Shown: positions 23,523 through 36,540, counted from the stretch's first letter. The stretch is 64,000 bases of DNA from Chytridium lagenaria (GCA_025449115.1 JAHLKC010000009.1:62001-126000); one strand, 5' to 3'. The notes: a model not told the origin generated them from the sequence alone. A program made the numbers and translations.

Positions 23523-24600
23523 GTGGATGGTGGTTTGGAAGTTTTCTTGAGTTGAGAGTGGAGGGGTTATATTTTAAAGGATGTAATGGTTCTTGTTGAT
23601 GCTTGTGAGAAAATGGATGTGATAGTTTGGGTAGCCTGAGAATTGGTAAAGGATTGTTTCTTTATATCTCTTTTTTTGCGGAAGAAAATTCGCGGGAGTC
23701 AAAAAATGGTGCGGGTTAAGGCGGACGTAAAACTTCATGGGGCCATGATGGAAGTATCAAAGCCACATTATTTTTATCCAAACTGTACAATTCGTTTCAG
23801 CCATACAGGTAGGATGACCCCAAGAGACACCGCATATTGAACAAAGTCAATGTGTTATGTCCACTTACAAATTTGGATGGCTGAGAAACGGTTTTTGTTC
23901 CGTGATGATGGATGATGGTAAGCACAATGTCGCATTGCGAAAAGACTTTAATTCATTATTACGCCGAGCTTAGACTGTCTAATAGATACCGTGTATTTAT
24001 ACAAAGTTTGTGAGCGCAATTCTTCTATAACCGTTTTCACGCGTTTTTTATTTTATCTATTTTGCGACTTATGATAATTTTTAGTTTAAACTTTTACATC
24101 TAAATATCGCATTCATCCACATTCATTATTCCGTTTTACACCCTTTTAATTATGATTTTTTTCCCCATCATATTTATTTGGGTTAAATATCATCTTTTAA
24201 TTGTTTTTCACTTTCTGGTTTACATTATTTAACTTTATTGGCTCTATTTGCCTGTATTGCTCTCTTCTAGCTGCCGCTGGCACCATGTAATTCCTTTTGT
24301 AAATAGTAGATGTGCAAGCAGATGAAGGTGTACAGGGTGCATACACATACAGTCTTGTCAGAATTTGACTTTTTCTTTAAAAGTTGATGCTGGCGCATGC
24401 AAGAATGAGGGAGACCGTCCGACGATGGGCTTCCTCCCTCGTCCTCGTCCGTCCCTCTTCCTCGTTCAAGGGCATCAGCGGTTCTCGAAAACCCGCTCAG
24501 GATGTAGTGGAAGGTGAACCCTTGAATTTCTTTTTTAAATGTCTCACATTTGAGTAGCCATCTGTGATCGTCCATCACATCGGGAGGATAAGTTTAAGGA
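23523..24600. other. Intergenic, AT-rich
   Basis: No gene was recognised. 23640-24600 holds scattered short frames without protein-like composition. Confidence 0.5.
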
Positions 24601-24622
24601 CAGAAGAGGAAATGATAGATGT

Positions 24623-27291
24623 GTGAGCTCTACGAACAAGAAGCAGAATGAACATATCTTTGTCATTCCGTTTGATAATGCACCAGCCCTTCGTTTACGG
24701 GTTGCCCGTCATCCTCGCCGCAACCCCTTTCTTCATCCTCGACCATCGCACTCGAAGATGAATCAGTTTCACCGCCCATTCACACCTGCATATGCTCGAC
24801 TTCAAACACTCCCCTACCAACAAACATTCTCACCCAATTTCATCGCTATCAACGTTTCTCGCCTCAACCATCCCCAAGAAACCTCGACTGCATGACATGT
24901 CTATACATCAACAAACACCTCCCACCGCGTCTCCGTCCCTCCCTTAATACATGTGACTGGTTTCCGTCTTCTAAGGATGAGTTCGGTCTTTCCCACCTCT
25001 CCGTGTTCGCTCACGCCCTTGCACGTTTATACCCACCACTGGAACGCCAAACATGCAACGAGATCATATCATCGCCCTGTTGCTGGATAAAGAGCTACGG
25101 AGAGAATATGAGGCAGTTGAGGTGAATTATGCCGCCTCAAAAACGTTTCTGGCACTCATGACGGTGTTTTGGAAAAGCCGGAGATGTGAAAAAAGTTCAA
25201 GAAATGTTCATGGAGTTGGATAAGGCTTCTTCAAGTTTGAATCCGACAACGTATGGCAATGCAGGGAAAAACGGTGTTTCAAGTTCACACCACCCGTTAT
25301 GAAACAAACTGCATATTGGACCCTTATCAAAATGTACTCGACAAGAACGATATCCCAGCCGCGATTGACTGGTACAACAAGATGCTCGTAGACCCCCGCA
25401 TCACCGCTCCACCAACCCTCGGTATCATCCGTATCCTCATCACCGCTATCTCTAAAACCGCCCCTATCGACGCAAACCCGCATCCTCATATCCTCCGAAC
25501 AAACGTACAACATACCCACGACGTTTAGAATGTATAGATCTATTATTGAAGGGTTTATCCGCATGCGGGATTGGCATATGGCGATATTAGTGTTTCACCG
25601 AATGTGGGATCGAGGCATTGTAGACGGGGGTATGGCGTTGAAGGATTGGAGAATGTTGGTGGAGGTCTTTGTGATGGGGTGTGGCTCCAAAAGGGTTTGA
25701 AAAGTCGGCGAGTGTTGCCGAGATGCTGATAACGGCGTTGAAAACATGTCGAGAGGTGGATGACGTCTTGAGAGGGTTGGGGGTGGTTGAGGTGATACTG
25801 GAACATCAGCGGAAGGGGATGTTGCCTGTTTCAGTCAACGAAATAAAAAAGGGGGTTGGAGCTAAAGGTTCTAAGCTTAGCTCGATGGGACATAGGGTTT
25901 TAGAGAGGTGGAGTTAGGGAAGGCGCTTTTTGGAGGTGTATGTGATGTTTGCGCATTACAAAAGGAGAAAGGGGCTAATAGCGGAAGGACGGAATGATAT
26001 CACTGATAAGAAGGCGCATGTGAAGGGCAGTCTCGTAACGTCCTTTGACCTGCGCTACTTAACACATGAGGCTTTGCGTCAGTTTGAGGCCACACAAAAA
26101 AATCGACTTCAGAGAGATGTCGATGGGATTGTGTCGAGGATCATGGCAAAGATTGAAGGGAGTCGCGCCATTCCGGATGTTTTTTGGACTTGTTTTGGAA
26201 GCATTTCGGAGGTGTCGCCGAATCCTTCTCGGCTGACCTTTCATGCAATCCTGCTCGCGGTTCTGGGTCTTCAAAGGGAATGATGCTACGTGGGATCCCA
26301 GTGATGTCACCCGCCAAAACCTCTAGTTCAGCACATTTTGACGCTATTGATCATTGGCCGCATAATCTTGTGCTGGAGGAGATGCGGAATCACGATTTCG
26401 AGCCGACCGCGTCAAGTTACAACGCCATCCTGTCGTTCCTGTTTGACCAAGGACTGTTTGAAGATGCGCTCACCTTGTTCCAACGCTTCCCTGTGCATCG
26501 CAACATTCACACCTTCACGATTGCCATTTCAGCTCTTTCCAGCAACGAGCTCTTCTCCCATTTCTTAGCCCCCCTTATTCGCGAACTCACCCTCACTCTA
26601 TTAATGGTGGACTGAAAGTCAAAGCCTTCTCAGCCATCATGAATGCTGTTCGACCTCGCACAAACATTTCTCGCCCACATCATCCTGGTACATGGTTTGT
26701 GGATGCGATTGTTGAGGCAATGAAGGCACAGGGTGTTACAATGGATCGCGTTGCGTATCATATTGTTATGGGGGTGCACATGAGATTAGGGAGTCATGAG
26801 GGGGTTGTGAGAAGTTACTTGAAGATGGTGGAGGAAGGGATTTCGGCGATAAATGGACGGTGATGCTGTTGGCCGGGTTATGTGGAATGAGGTGGGAGTC
26901 TTTACCAATGATTGGGCCGACAGGAGAGAGATTATTGGTGAGAGTTACGCCAATGGGGATACTTGAGGGGGTGGACGAAGTTGGGATTGAGATGGATGAA
27001 GTTGCGTATGGGGCGATCGTAACGGCTTGTCAGAGGGTGAAGGATGCAGAGGGGGTATGGAAGGTTGTTGGGAGGATGAGGGAGATTGGCGGGGTGAGTG
27101 CTAGGGTTTATGGAGGGGTGATTGGGGCGATGAGGACGAAAGAGGAGGCAGGGAGGGTGTTGAGGGAGATGCTTGAGGAAGGGGTTAAGCCGGACGAGGG
27201 GTGCTTGAACGCGTTAGCGGAACTTGGGATCGGGCTGGGGGATGTGAGGATGGTGATGAGGGACGAGGGGAGGATTGGGACGGTAGAATGA
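24623..27291 (+). pseudogene. Pentatricopeptide-repeat (PPR) gene, frame-broken
   Basis: PPR proteins are organellar RNA-binding proteins built of about 35-residue helical hairpins. Successive frames carry PPR-type hairpins: KAGDVKKVQEMFMELDKASS (about 25175), RMYRSIIEGFIRMRDWHMAI (about 25530), SSYNAILSFLFDQGLFEDAL (about 26410), DRVAYHIVMGVHMRLGSHEG (about 26740), DEVAYGAIVTACQRVKDAEG (about 26995), and a closing EEAGRVLREMLEEGVKPDEG (about 27145). The reading must change frame at least five times; the change at about 25165 is a T run one base too long. With this many breaks it is treated as a pseudogene, though assembly errors may explain some. Related fragments at 28.6-29.8, 59.3-60.5 and 61.8-62.1 kb make this the best-preserved copy. 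Confidence 0.6.
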
Positions 27292-28560
27292 TGATGACGG
27301 CTATGGACACAAATAAATACGTTGTGGAAGCCGTATGAGATGATGCAAAACGGTCGTCCTGAGTAGACTTGTTTTAGAATAGTTATAGATTACAGATGCT
27401 TAATCGCTTTGACTGACGACTCATGCAATTCTACTCGCGGTGAACGTTAACTAAATTCATCGCCCATGATCTTTACTTTTATTTGCACAGTACCGTAAAC
27501 TGCTCTACACATGTATACTCATCATCCTTTGACTTTGTCAAAAATATCGTCATTGGCCACGAGACTCCCTCAATGTTCTAGGGATTATCTGTTTCCTCAA
27601 AACTTCTTTTGTCCTTAGAGTGCTAGTCGATTCATAAACATGCCATATTTCAACGAATGTTTCCGAAAACTTCATTAATTGAGAAAACAAGCGTAGTCTT
27701 TACTTCGTACTTTCAGCATTGTTCCCGTACAATGCGAGGCTGTAAAGAAATATGAAAAAAATAATATGCCGTACGCGACTATAAATGGATGTTAAGGACT
27801 ACGAGGGAATAGACGGAACCATCGCAAATGAAAACTAACCGACTCACCGGATCTTTTAAAAGCAAAACCAAACGCCGTCGCCAAAGTAATCAAATGACCG
27901 TTCTTTAAATATCTAATCGCTTGATCGTATTCGGTACTAGCGTATAATTTGATATCCAGATCTCGTAATCATAAATCGCTGGCGTCAAAATCAGCCGTTG
28001 ATAAGTTCGTCAATAAACTGTAGATATTCAATGACGGTACTTCCCTAAGCCGAACCCGTTGTCTTCAAAGCCTTTATCTCGTCAATCACTCTGTTTTGTC
28101 CTTAGGTTGGATGGCGACAAATTTGAAATGTCAGCCCAGCTTGGCGAGATTATGAGGAATTATATACAACGCCACAGTTTCGGTAAGGATTGTGGTGATA
28201 AACAGTCCAAGAGTGCACCAGAGAGGGCTCAAACCGCTCTGAGAGCTATTTGAGTTTTCTTCGGTTATTGTATCTTAAAAAAAACGCCTTTCAAACAAGG
28301 TCGATGATGACGACGTTCAGTGCGGAGGCGACAAGGATTGAGAACTCCAAGTGGGTACAGTTACTTTCGAAACAAGGGGGATGCAACTTAATTGGGCCTA
28401 CTCCTCCTATTCACGAAAGAACAATACAGGAGGGAGCTCAATCACACGGGATCCACTATCCATTTTACGTCCACTTCACTTTCCATTTGAGACCTCACAC
28501 ACGTTGTTTAGTCGTTGACTGCCATACATCAGGGAATCCCAATATGTTATAAGGTGAGGA
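27292..28560. repeat. Repeat-derived spacer, partner of 60.7-61.5 kb
   Basis: No intact gene. Stretches match the right side in inverted orientation: for example CATCATCCTTTGACTTTGTC (about 27520) with the complement of about 61490-61520, the GGCGTC..GTTGATAAGTTCGTCAATA segment (27980) with the complement of about 61040-61080, and ACCTCACACACGTTG (28492) with the complement of about 60775-60790. Identity is clearly lower than in the gene A part of the arms. Confidence 0.6.
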
Positions 28561-28599
28561 GATGTTTTGCGAGGCTTTTGATGAAGGAGGGGTTGAGAC

Positions 28600-29780
28600 T
28601 TCCGTCAACCATGCAAGTTTTTTGAAAAAAAAATTAAAATAGCAGACTAGTACAAGGCACAAACCTCTCTTCATCATCCACAATAATCGTACTCGAGTAT
28701 ATGGCACTCTCACCGCCTTCCTACACCTGCAAATGCTCGAATTCAAACAGCTCTTTATCATTTCCTCCTTGCCCAATACCCTTACTTTATCTACGTTTTG
28801 CGCCTCAACCAAGCCCCAAAAAACTGAACTGGAAGCCTTGTCATTACCTTCAAAAACCTCCCATCGCATCTTCACTGCTTGACCATTATCACCTCTCACC
28901 ATTTTCTCACTCCCTCACGCGTTTTATTTCCACCACCTATCCCCGAACGTGGAACGAGTCCACATCTAGCTGGTCAGATAACTAGGTAAGGAGCCTGCAG
29001 TTAGGCCACGGTTGGGATGGATGTTGGTGTCAAAGAAGTTTCTAGCACTCATTTTGGAAGGCTACGAAATTATTACGTCAGTTGGATGACGTTTTGGGAC
29101 CATAAAAAGAAGAATTGAAATGCTTTTTGAAGCATCAGCGGAAGGAAAGCTTGCCTCTTTCAATGTTTTAAATATGAGACAGGGAGGAGGTAGAGTAGGG
29201 AATGAAACTTTTGGCAGTGTGTATGATGATGTTTGCTAATGTCAAGCGGACAAGGCTGAAGGAAGGAGAAATATCGCAAATATTAGTCTATTGCCGTTGC
29301 TTACCCTTAGTTTATTGACACGTGAGGATCTACGCCTATTTTTAAGACCACTCCAAAAATTCGATTTTACAGAAAAGTTTAGAAAATCATTTCGGAGATA
29401 GGGAAGATACTAAAAACTCGCGCTATCTATATGTGTTTGGACTTGACAGTTTTCAAAGACGGCGGTTTATGGCCTCTCGGCTGATATTCCATGCTACCTT
29501 GCCAGTGGTTCTGGGTATTCCGGGCTGATGACGCTATATGGGATTAACGTCATAATATAATTACAGGACGGCTGAGTAGATCCGGGTGTGAGTGCGATAT
29601 TGTATTGAGGATATATTATGATGAGATGACGCAGGAGGAGTCGTGGAGGATTTTTAGTATTGCTTAACGCCGGACGAGGAGTATTTACGCGTTATCAAAG
29701 ATTGGGGTCGAGTGGGTAGGCTGGCTGATAAGGAAGGGGGCGGAGAGTGGGGCAGTAAAATTATGAAGGACGTCTAGGAG
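28600..29780 (+). pseudogene. PPR gene remnant
   Basis: Strongly decayed relative of the PPR gene at 24623-27291. It shares the upstream CACCTGCAAATGCTCGAATT-like segment (28727 versus 24785), the region around GGCTGATATTCCATGCTACC (29480 versus 26230), and the end around ACGCCGGACGAGGAGTATTT (29668 versus 27188). Stops occur in all frames. The last half is also found inverted at 59250-59700. Confidence 0.55.
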
Positions 29781-30040
29781 GTAAGTCCCTAATAATTTTG
29801 TTGAGATTCACCCCTGGACAACATACCTGCAAATATCGAAGTTACTGTACCTTGGGATTTCCTCCCGTTCGTAGCAATGATTCTTGTATGACAACGCGGA
29901 GAGTCGCCTCGCTAGGTAATCTACACGTTTATCCGTTGACATTTTCAGCTGTGTATATTCCCTTCCGTATATACTTACTTGTTGTAATTATTGACAACAC
30001 TTACCTAATAAACCACAGTCTTTTCGGACACAACACATAA

Positions 30041-30438
30041 CTACAAACATTTCTCTTTACATGACGCGCGTTTAGAAGCTGAATGAAATGAGAAAAATGC
30101 CCCCTTCTTAAGTTGGCTTAAATCTGTGGTTTCTGGATAATAACAAGGTGTTGGATGAATGAGGGAGATTAGGGGATAAAAGCGCGTGTGTATGGAGGAG
30201 TTTTGGGGTGAAACGAACGTATGTGATAGAAGACAACCTTCATCTGTCTCTTTCAATGGTCGCGGTCCGCGAGACTGCTGAAGAACAAAAAACAAAAAAC
30301 TAGACACACGTCGAGGGGTGGCAAAGCAAATGCACTGAATAGTTATTGGATTTCAATTACATCCAAGACACAAACATTTCAGATCCTATATTCCCGACTA
30401 AAGAGACAAACAGCCCCAATAATTTTTGAAACAACAAG
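30041..30438. promoter_or_regulatory. Upstream region of gene A (left copy)
   Basis: Conserved almost base for base in the right arm (58592-58970). It contains open frames on the opposite strand in both copies, but high identity extends throughout, so no separate gene is called. It presumably includes the promoter and 5' leader of gene A. Confidence 0.35.
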
Positions 30439-33400
30439 ATGCTGCAAACAACTACACCACTCATCGCCGTCGTGATGGCGATGATGCTGTTCATCATCTA
30501 CTACATCCAGGATATCAGCCTTAGCTCATTCTTCATTATGGTTATGAAAACTGCCGTTATGGTTTCCCTTGTCTCAACCGTCGTCGTCATTTCCATGTCA
30601 AGACGTCCTAAGAAGCGACTTCGACGAACCCAAGTGGTGTGTATCTCTCTCTCATTAAACTGCTATTCCACCGCTTCTTCTCTATTCTACCCTTCAATCA
30701 TATGCTTACCACATGTATGCAGGTTTCCCCTCCTGCAGCTGCACGTGAGAGTATTACCCTGGTAAGATTGTTACCTTTTACATCTCCTGAACATCTTTGC
30801 AGCAAACAACCGACCGCGCCTTAGAACCAGACAGCTGTCTACCTCCACTTTCATCATCGCCTCTCCCAACAAGCCCATCCTTTTCAGTGTTTGAACATGG
30901 AGGCCCTGTGGAGGAGGTTTTCGAAGGTTCGTGTGCTTGTATTGAATCCCCGACCCCCACCCACCCCCACACTTCTGACAATTATCCTTACCAACAGCCA
31001 CCCAAACCCCAACCACCACTCCCGAAAACACCATCAATAAGGCGGCCAAGTCCCGTTTCGATGAGTTTGACGACTGGTGTGTCCCTCTTCACCACATTGC
31101 CCCAATCACGGATGCTTACACCCAAGTCAAGTTTGGTCGGTGGAAGATTCCCATTCACAAAGATCTCTCGGAAACCAACGCCAAGTTGGGGTTTTTCCGG
31201 GAGAAAAGGAACAATAAGAGAAAGGGCAGCAATTGGAAGATCTGACGGCAGGATATAGTGGTGTCAAAGGGCTCGACTATCTTTCTTTTGATGGTTGGAC
31301 AGTTTTGCGAAAAGATATTGCTAAATTGAACGAACGGTACACCCCTACGACCTACGGACGATGGGTGGTTCCCATCCGCTTCAATAAAGAGGAAGAAGAG
31401 GAAGAGGATTACTTCAATGGCAGGAAAAAAACATCGGGATATCTTCATGTTTGACCACACTTTTATTAAACTTGTTCTAACAATAATCTCTATAAAGATT
31501 GCAGAATTAGACAGCGATACACCACGAAATTTGAAACTCCGACTCTTGAGCAGATTTCTGCTGCTGCGATCGCCGACGAAGCCCCTAAAGGTAGCGCGTT
31601 CGAAAGTTATAATTGTTTAATTAAAAGCTCCATAAAATCTCACGTTTTTATGTTTTAGACGACGGCTTTAAAGTTACGCCCAACACAACCAAGAAGAAGT
31701 GGCCTAACGACAATACCTTCAGTACTGCAAAACTCGCAAACTTCGAAAGCCCCGTCGCCTCGCCTGCTCCGAAGAACTGGCCCAAAACCAATACCGTTGG
31801 TACTGTGGAACTCGCAAAAGATAAAAAGCCCCATCGCCTTACAGGCTCGCACATATTCCGAAAGGAAGAACTGGGTCCAAAACAATACCGTTAGCACCGT
31901 GAAGCTCGAAAAAGTTGAAAGTCCTATTGCCTCGCATGCTCGCACATACCCCCAAGCCTTTGGTATGCTATCACTTTTTTGAACTTGTTCGTTATTTTTA
32001 ACCATCTACATCTCTCTAACCGCTGATCTTTGCGTCTTCCGTTGTTTTGCTAGAACGTGCGTGTCCCGTTCTCCCGCGTGCAGCTACACCGCCGCTAAAC
32101 GAAATTAGTCTACAAAAAGGTAGCTTACTCCTTTCCTCTTAATTTTATTTGCTGACTTTGTTCAATCAACAGGAAAAGAGAGGGTCTCTGTGGAAGCTAC
32201 ACCACCGAAAAAAGAAATTAGTTTACAAAAAGGTAGGTTACTCCTTTCCTCTAAAATTTATTTGCTGAATATGTGTTCACTACGACAGGAAAGAAAGCGT
32301 CTCTTTGGAAGCAGTTGTTAAAGAAACCACTGTAGAACCAGTTGTTCAGGAAACCACGACATCGACTAGTGCGAACTTTTTCGCCAGCTTGGCGTCAAGC
32401 TCCATTAATTTGATAAAGTCCGCAAGCCCGAGTTTTTTCGGCACCGTTGAGGTTCTTCCATCCACTGGTCCCTCGAAAGGCATGTATCTGATATGATTTC
32501 CTTCATACGCAACTTACACCCCTTCCTCCACAATGTAGATGCCCCTCTTCACAAGGTGCTGACTTGTCACGAAAACGACCACGACTACACGTCCACCTTC
32601 TACCCGTCCCCGTCGAACCTCTCCCTTTCACGGTGTCAAGAGGCCTGGGAATTCGAGCGATATCGTTTGTCGAGGCTCCTTGAACCCGACTATGAATCGC
32701 CTCCTTCCTCCCCGCGCATGACGCCTAACACCACTTTGACCGCGTCAAGCCAAATCGCACAGCCACCCCGGCCGCGCCCTCAACCAGTCCAAGAAGGCAC
32801 ATCCTCTCTTATGACCCTCTTACCGCCCGTGATTTCTACGACCCCCATCTTTTCGTGTCAATGTGTTTTGCATGCGACCCGAAAAACCCGGTGTCTCAGA
32901 ATAACAGCGCTATGGGGGCGCGATCGGTTCAAGCCACCTCTAACGGTGCTAACCAGAGTCTTATGGTACCCGCTCAAAACCAGTCGTCGTGTGGTTGTGC
33001 CTTCCAATGCCGATTGAAATACGTTGAGCCTGCCTCGCGTGGAACCCAAGCTCCTAGGATGCTCACTCAACCCCAGGTTGTGTGTGAGTGCCGATACCGG
33101 TGCATTCCCAAGGCTCCAATTGGCAGCGCTGTTGTGATGTCATCCATTCCTGCTTTACTCGGCTCAAATGGAGCTCCCACAGTTCTCACTGAGCCCCAGA
33201 TGTTGTGCGAATGCCACTATCGGTGCATTCCCAAGTCTCAAATTGGCAGCGCTGTTGTAACATCCTCCATCGGGTCTACCTCGCGCGAAGCCCCAACAAT
33301 GTCCCACGTGGCATCTACATCCGGCGTCTCCACCTCAAGTCAGGATTACAAGCCTACCAGGAGCTTTACTCAACCTAGCAGTGAATTTTTTTCGTCACTC

Positions 33401-33694
33401 TCCGCACCTCCAATGGTTCAGCAAAACCACGCCATCGTTGCTCCAGCTGCTGAGCCTGCCTCGCACAGGGAGAACGGAAGCCTTTTTGCAAGTCTTAATG
33501 CTCCTATCCCCAGTGCGCAAGCTTCTCTCACGAGTTTGTCTGCTCAAGCTCCTCCCGCTGCTCCCGTGTCAGCTCCAGCATGCGCGAGCAGTAGCTTGTT
33601 TGCGTCGCTTTCCCGTGTTCGTCCGGTTGACGACACTGATGGGGAGGTGGAGGAGACCTCCCCTAGCAACCGTCGTCAGCGCCGCCAAAGTTAA
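30439..33694 (+). CDS. Gene A (left copy): unrecognised membrane/cysteine-motif protein
   Basis: Multi-exon gene. The start at 30439 (MLQTTTPLIAVVMAMMLFII) gives one or two N-terminal membrane segments followed by basic SRRPKKRLRR. Next come exons with FDDWCVPLHHIAPITDAYTQ (about 31060) and SGVKGLDYLSFDGWTVLRKD (about 31260), repeats of the RTYSERKNWVQNNTVSTVKL type (31680-31960), short exons ending NEISLQK, and a long final exon with four C-x-C-x-[FYL]-x-C motifs (CQC, CGC, CEC, CEC at about 32855-33225) and SLFASL repeats. Introns of about 50-70 bp are recognisable. Against the right copy, three homopolymers are one base short here (G run at about 31228, A run at about 32292, T run at about 32866), each breaking the frame. 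No family was recognised; a nearly identical copy lies in the right arm. Confidence 0.55.
32075..32300 (+). repeat. Tandem exon+intron repeat (one full unit)
   Basis: A 60-nt exon encoding KERVSVEATPP..EISLQK plus an intron of about 52-60 bp (gtagcttactcctttcctct start) is present once between two partly matching exons. The right copy of gene A has two such units (56650-56935). Confidence 0.85.
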
Positions 33695-34020
33695 TGAAGG
33701 TAAGAAGAGTAGATTAATATTTCCATTCCTATATATCATTAAGCACCATGCTAACTTTTTTCAACAGTTCGAATAACGCAGAAAAAACACTCTCTACCTT
33801 TTTTATTTTCATCATCCTTTGTTATGTCAAAATATCGTTCGTATCATCGGCTATGCATGGAACCCGTTTAGCCGAACAACTCTCTATTGTTTTATCGTAT
33901 TGTTGATTTTGTAAATTCTTCACGCCCTTCATTTGTTTTATGAACCCTTCCCATATTGATTTTGAATTACCAATCCCATTTTGGAAAGCCACATTATTAA
34001 GAAAGATAGCCTTTGTTGTA

Positions 34021-34621
34021 TTTAAAGTATTGTTCAAAAGAGCTTCACATGAATACGAAGTAGCGACGTTCTATATCACTAGCGCATGCTTTGTAAAATA
34101 TAGTCGAGTCGAAATATAGGGTATGGTTTTGGCGGTTAGGTAGACAGACAGAGACAACCTGAGGGGGGTGATCTGTAACCCAGCTAGGACGGTGACAATG
34201 AAATGTTGGCAATATTAGACGTTTTTTTTGCTACAATCTTTAGCTCCAATCTTGGAAAGCAAAAAGTGTAAAAATATGAACGAAAAAAACCCTGGAGCCT
34301 GTTCTTTTTGGGCAAAATCCTCATATTAACCGAGTTTAGACGATATGAGGGTAATGCTCTTAAAACGGATATTTCACAGGAGCATCAAATTCCACATTCA
34401 TGAGCGAACAAAATAAACGAACAAAACAAATAAAATGTTGAAGAACAGAAAGACTTTTGTTTCAGAGAAGTTCAACTTAAACACCACCAAAAAAGGAACC
34501 ACATTGAAAAGTAAAAATGGGTGTAAAGAATAAAAAAAAAAGTAAATTGCGTTAAGTACAGACTTTACCCAAGACAGATAAATGTTGAATGATGGAACTA
34601 TGATGATGAATGGAAAAGAGT
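34021..34621. other. Junction between left arm and gene island
   Basis: No gene was recognised. AT-rich sequence after the abrupt end of arm homology; the last part is the 3' flank of the choline-transporter-like gene. Confidence 0.5.
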
Positions 34622-36540
34622 TTAAACCATCACAACGGTGCTAGCGAAGCCAGAGTTAGGGTAAAGCCCGCTCACGCTCTCAACAAGCTCAGGGCGAGTA
34701 TAGCTCATGGCAACAGGGTCCTCGGCACTTTGCGTAAAAGAAATAAGTTTTAGTACAAATACAATACCGAAAGCATAAAAAAATACAACAATATAATGAA
34801 AACTTACAGGCACACAAAAGTAGCTGCCGAACCCGCTTCAAGAATCGACGCAATCATCGACATGCAATCCCACAAACAAACGTAAAGACCGCTGTGATCG
34901 CAAACATCGGTGCGAGTCCGCTGGTCAAAGGTACACCAAGATAAACACAGAGGGAATACCAACAGCGATTCCGTGGAACAAGACAACACTAAAGACGCAG
35001 GAGAAGATGGCAAACTTGGATCCAGCGTCAGTAACGACAACGTCAGACCACGTTCCTTGAAGAGAGAGAAGGTGGCTTTAGCGCTGGTGCAGTAGTCCTC
35101 GCCGTAGATGGCGACGTAGGTGAAGGCGTATTGTTAAGGAATTGGAGAAGATCTTTGAAAATACTCAGGAGACACTTGAAGCAACAAAAGAGTAAGGAGA
35201 TAAGCCTAGACAGAGGATAGTGAGAAACGAATTTTGTTTTCTTCACCACTCACCCATTGTTTCCGGAAACAGTGTCTCCTTCAGACTTTTGAATAATAGC
35301 TTGAAGCCACGACAAAAGAGCAATGACCAAACTTCCAAAGCAAATACTGCCGAAACTAGGACCGAGTGCACGCTGGCAGCAGCTGTGACGGGGCGACGGA
35401 TCGCGACCGTAATCTTACCATCCTCATCGGGAACACCAGTAAGATGGTAAGTGGCAAAGACGCCACCCAGAGTAACATTGACAACATTGTTGATCACCTC
35501 AGAGGTCCAAAGCTGTAAGGCAGGTGAATAGGAGGATATTAAAGTTAGACATTTTCCAACGAGCCCAAGATATACAGAGTTGAAGTATCTTACCATAGAG
35601 AACAAAAGGTAGAAGTAGACAGCAATGAATGGACCCCACATCACATCCTTTTGCGCATCCTTTTGCCGAAATACGCCAAAGAGGAGAAGTGCTGCGAGAA
35701 AGGCAAAGAGCCACAAGACAGTAAAGACAAGGCGAACAGCAGCAGCAACGATACCGACGGTAGCCATGCCAGGAGAAGATGCAACGACATCAAGGACGGC
35801 ATCAAATAGCTTTTAATGACGAGGTCCCGCGGTACCACTTGTAAGTGACAAAGCAAGAGATCAAAGCAATGATCCCGTAGAATATCGCACCGGGGCCAAT
35901 TTTGCATAACGACGAAAAAGAGCAAAAAACGATGACCATGAAAATAGAGAGGATGGTAGAAGTTATCTTCATAACGTTGGAACGAAAGCGGATGAGAAGC
36001 CAGTAAAACGCAGCAGTTGTTGCAATACTGGAAAGGATGATGACCATGGGAGACCAATGACTTGCGTGGTGGTGGGCTCCCAGTCCCACTTTGGTTGGTT
36101 AGGGTTTGGCATTGGAGACGGGACGGTGGTGATGGCGACTTCGCTGCGAATGACAGAGCTAACCCAGCCATTTTCAGGTGATGGCGACGGCGACGGCGAC
36201 GGAGCGGGAGCGGGGCTTCCATTGCGAATAAGAGCTAGGCCGAGGTACACGGAAAAGATGCCAAAGACACTGAAAGCGCCAGTTATGGCCAAGTGGATGA
36301 AGAAGAGAACAGAGAAGATGTGGTCCTTCTTTGCAGAATCGGAGCAAACCACTTAGGGTTGACCACTGGCCTTCCTTCTTCCGCTTGGTTGAGCAAAGGC
36401 TGTGACTCTGAAGAGATAGATGCCCGAGCTTCTTCGTATGCTGGAGGAGCACCAGCATTGCGATGATGCTGATGCTGTTTGCTGCTTTGGAAGTTGTGGT
36501 TTGAACATGACTTTGCTTTATCCCCAAAGAACTAGGCAAG
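34622..36540 (-). CDS. Choline transporter-like (CTL/SLC44, Pns1-type) membrane protein
   Basis: CTL/SLC44 proteins are polytopic membrane proteins for choline-like substrates; yeast Pns1 is the fungal member, of uncertain transport role. Seen in order: a polar cytosolic N-terminus with AGAPPAYEEARASISSESQP (about 36400-36460), a first membrane helix (FSVLFFIHLAITGAF, about 36310), an extracellular Pro/Ser-rich loop, several further helices, the family-typical WTSEVINNVVNVTLGGVFAT (about 35480) with ATYHLTGVP after it, YVAIYGEDYCTSAK (about 35090), and a C-terminal hydrophilic tail ending at TAA 34622-34624. Introns are evident at about 34733-34806, 35110-35240 and 35510-35590. A frame change near 36350 separates the tail with PPAY from the first helix, and the exact start exon (acceptor tgcctag at about 36535) is unresolved. 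Confidence 0.7.

Larger units (their letters stand above)
27450..34020 (+). repeat. Left arm of large inverted duplication
   Basis: The arm is repeated in reverse orientation at about 54913-61520. From about 29780 to 33830 the match is nearly continuous and very close, covering all of gene A and its introns. From 27450 to 29780 it is diverged and gapped but collinear. Homology stops abruptly near 34020 (after gatagcctttgttg), which fixes the inner boundary. The adjoining PPR gene at 24.6-27.3 kb also has a collinear remnant at 61.75-62.11 kb, so the original duplication was longer. Confidence 0.9.

Noticed and set aside
30041..30307. Minus-strand frame conserved in both inverted arms (also 58722-58970)
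   Set aside because: The arms are near-identical here including non-coding parts, so conservation is not evidence of selection, and composition is not protein-like.
32493..33017. Alternative plus-strand frame through the start of the last gene A exon read to its stop
   Set aside because: Its second half is the wrong frame after a T run one base short; comparison with the right copy shows the correct frame.
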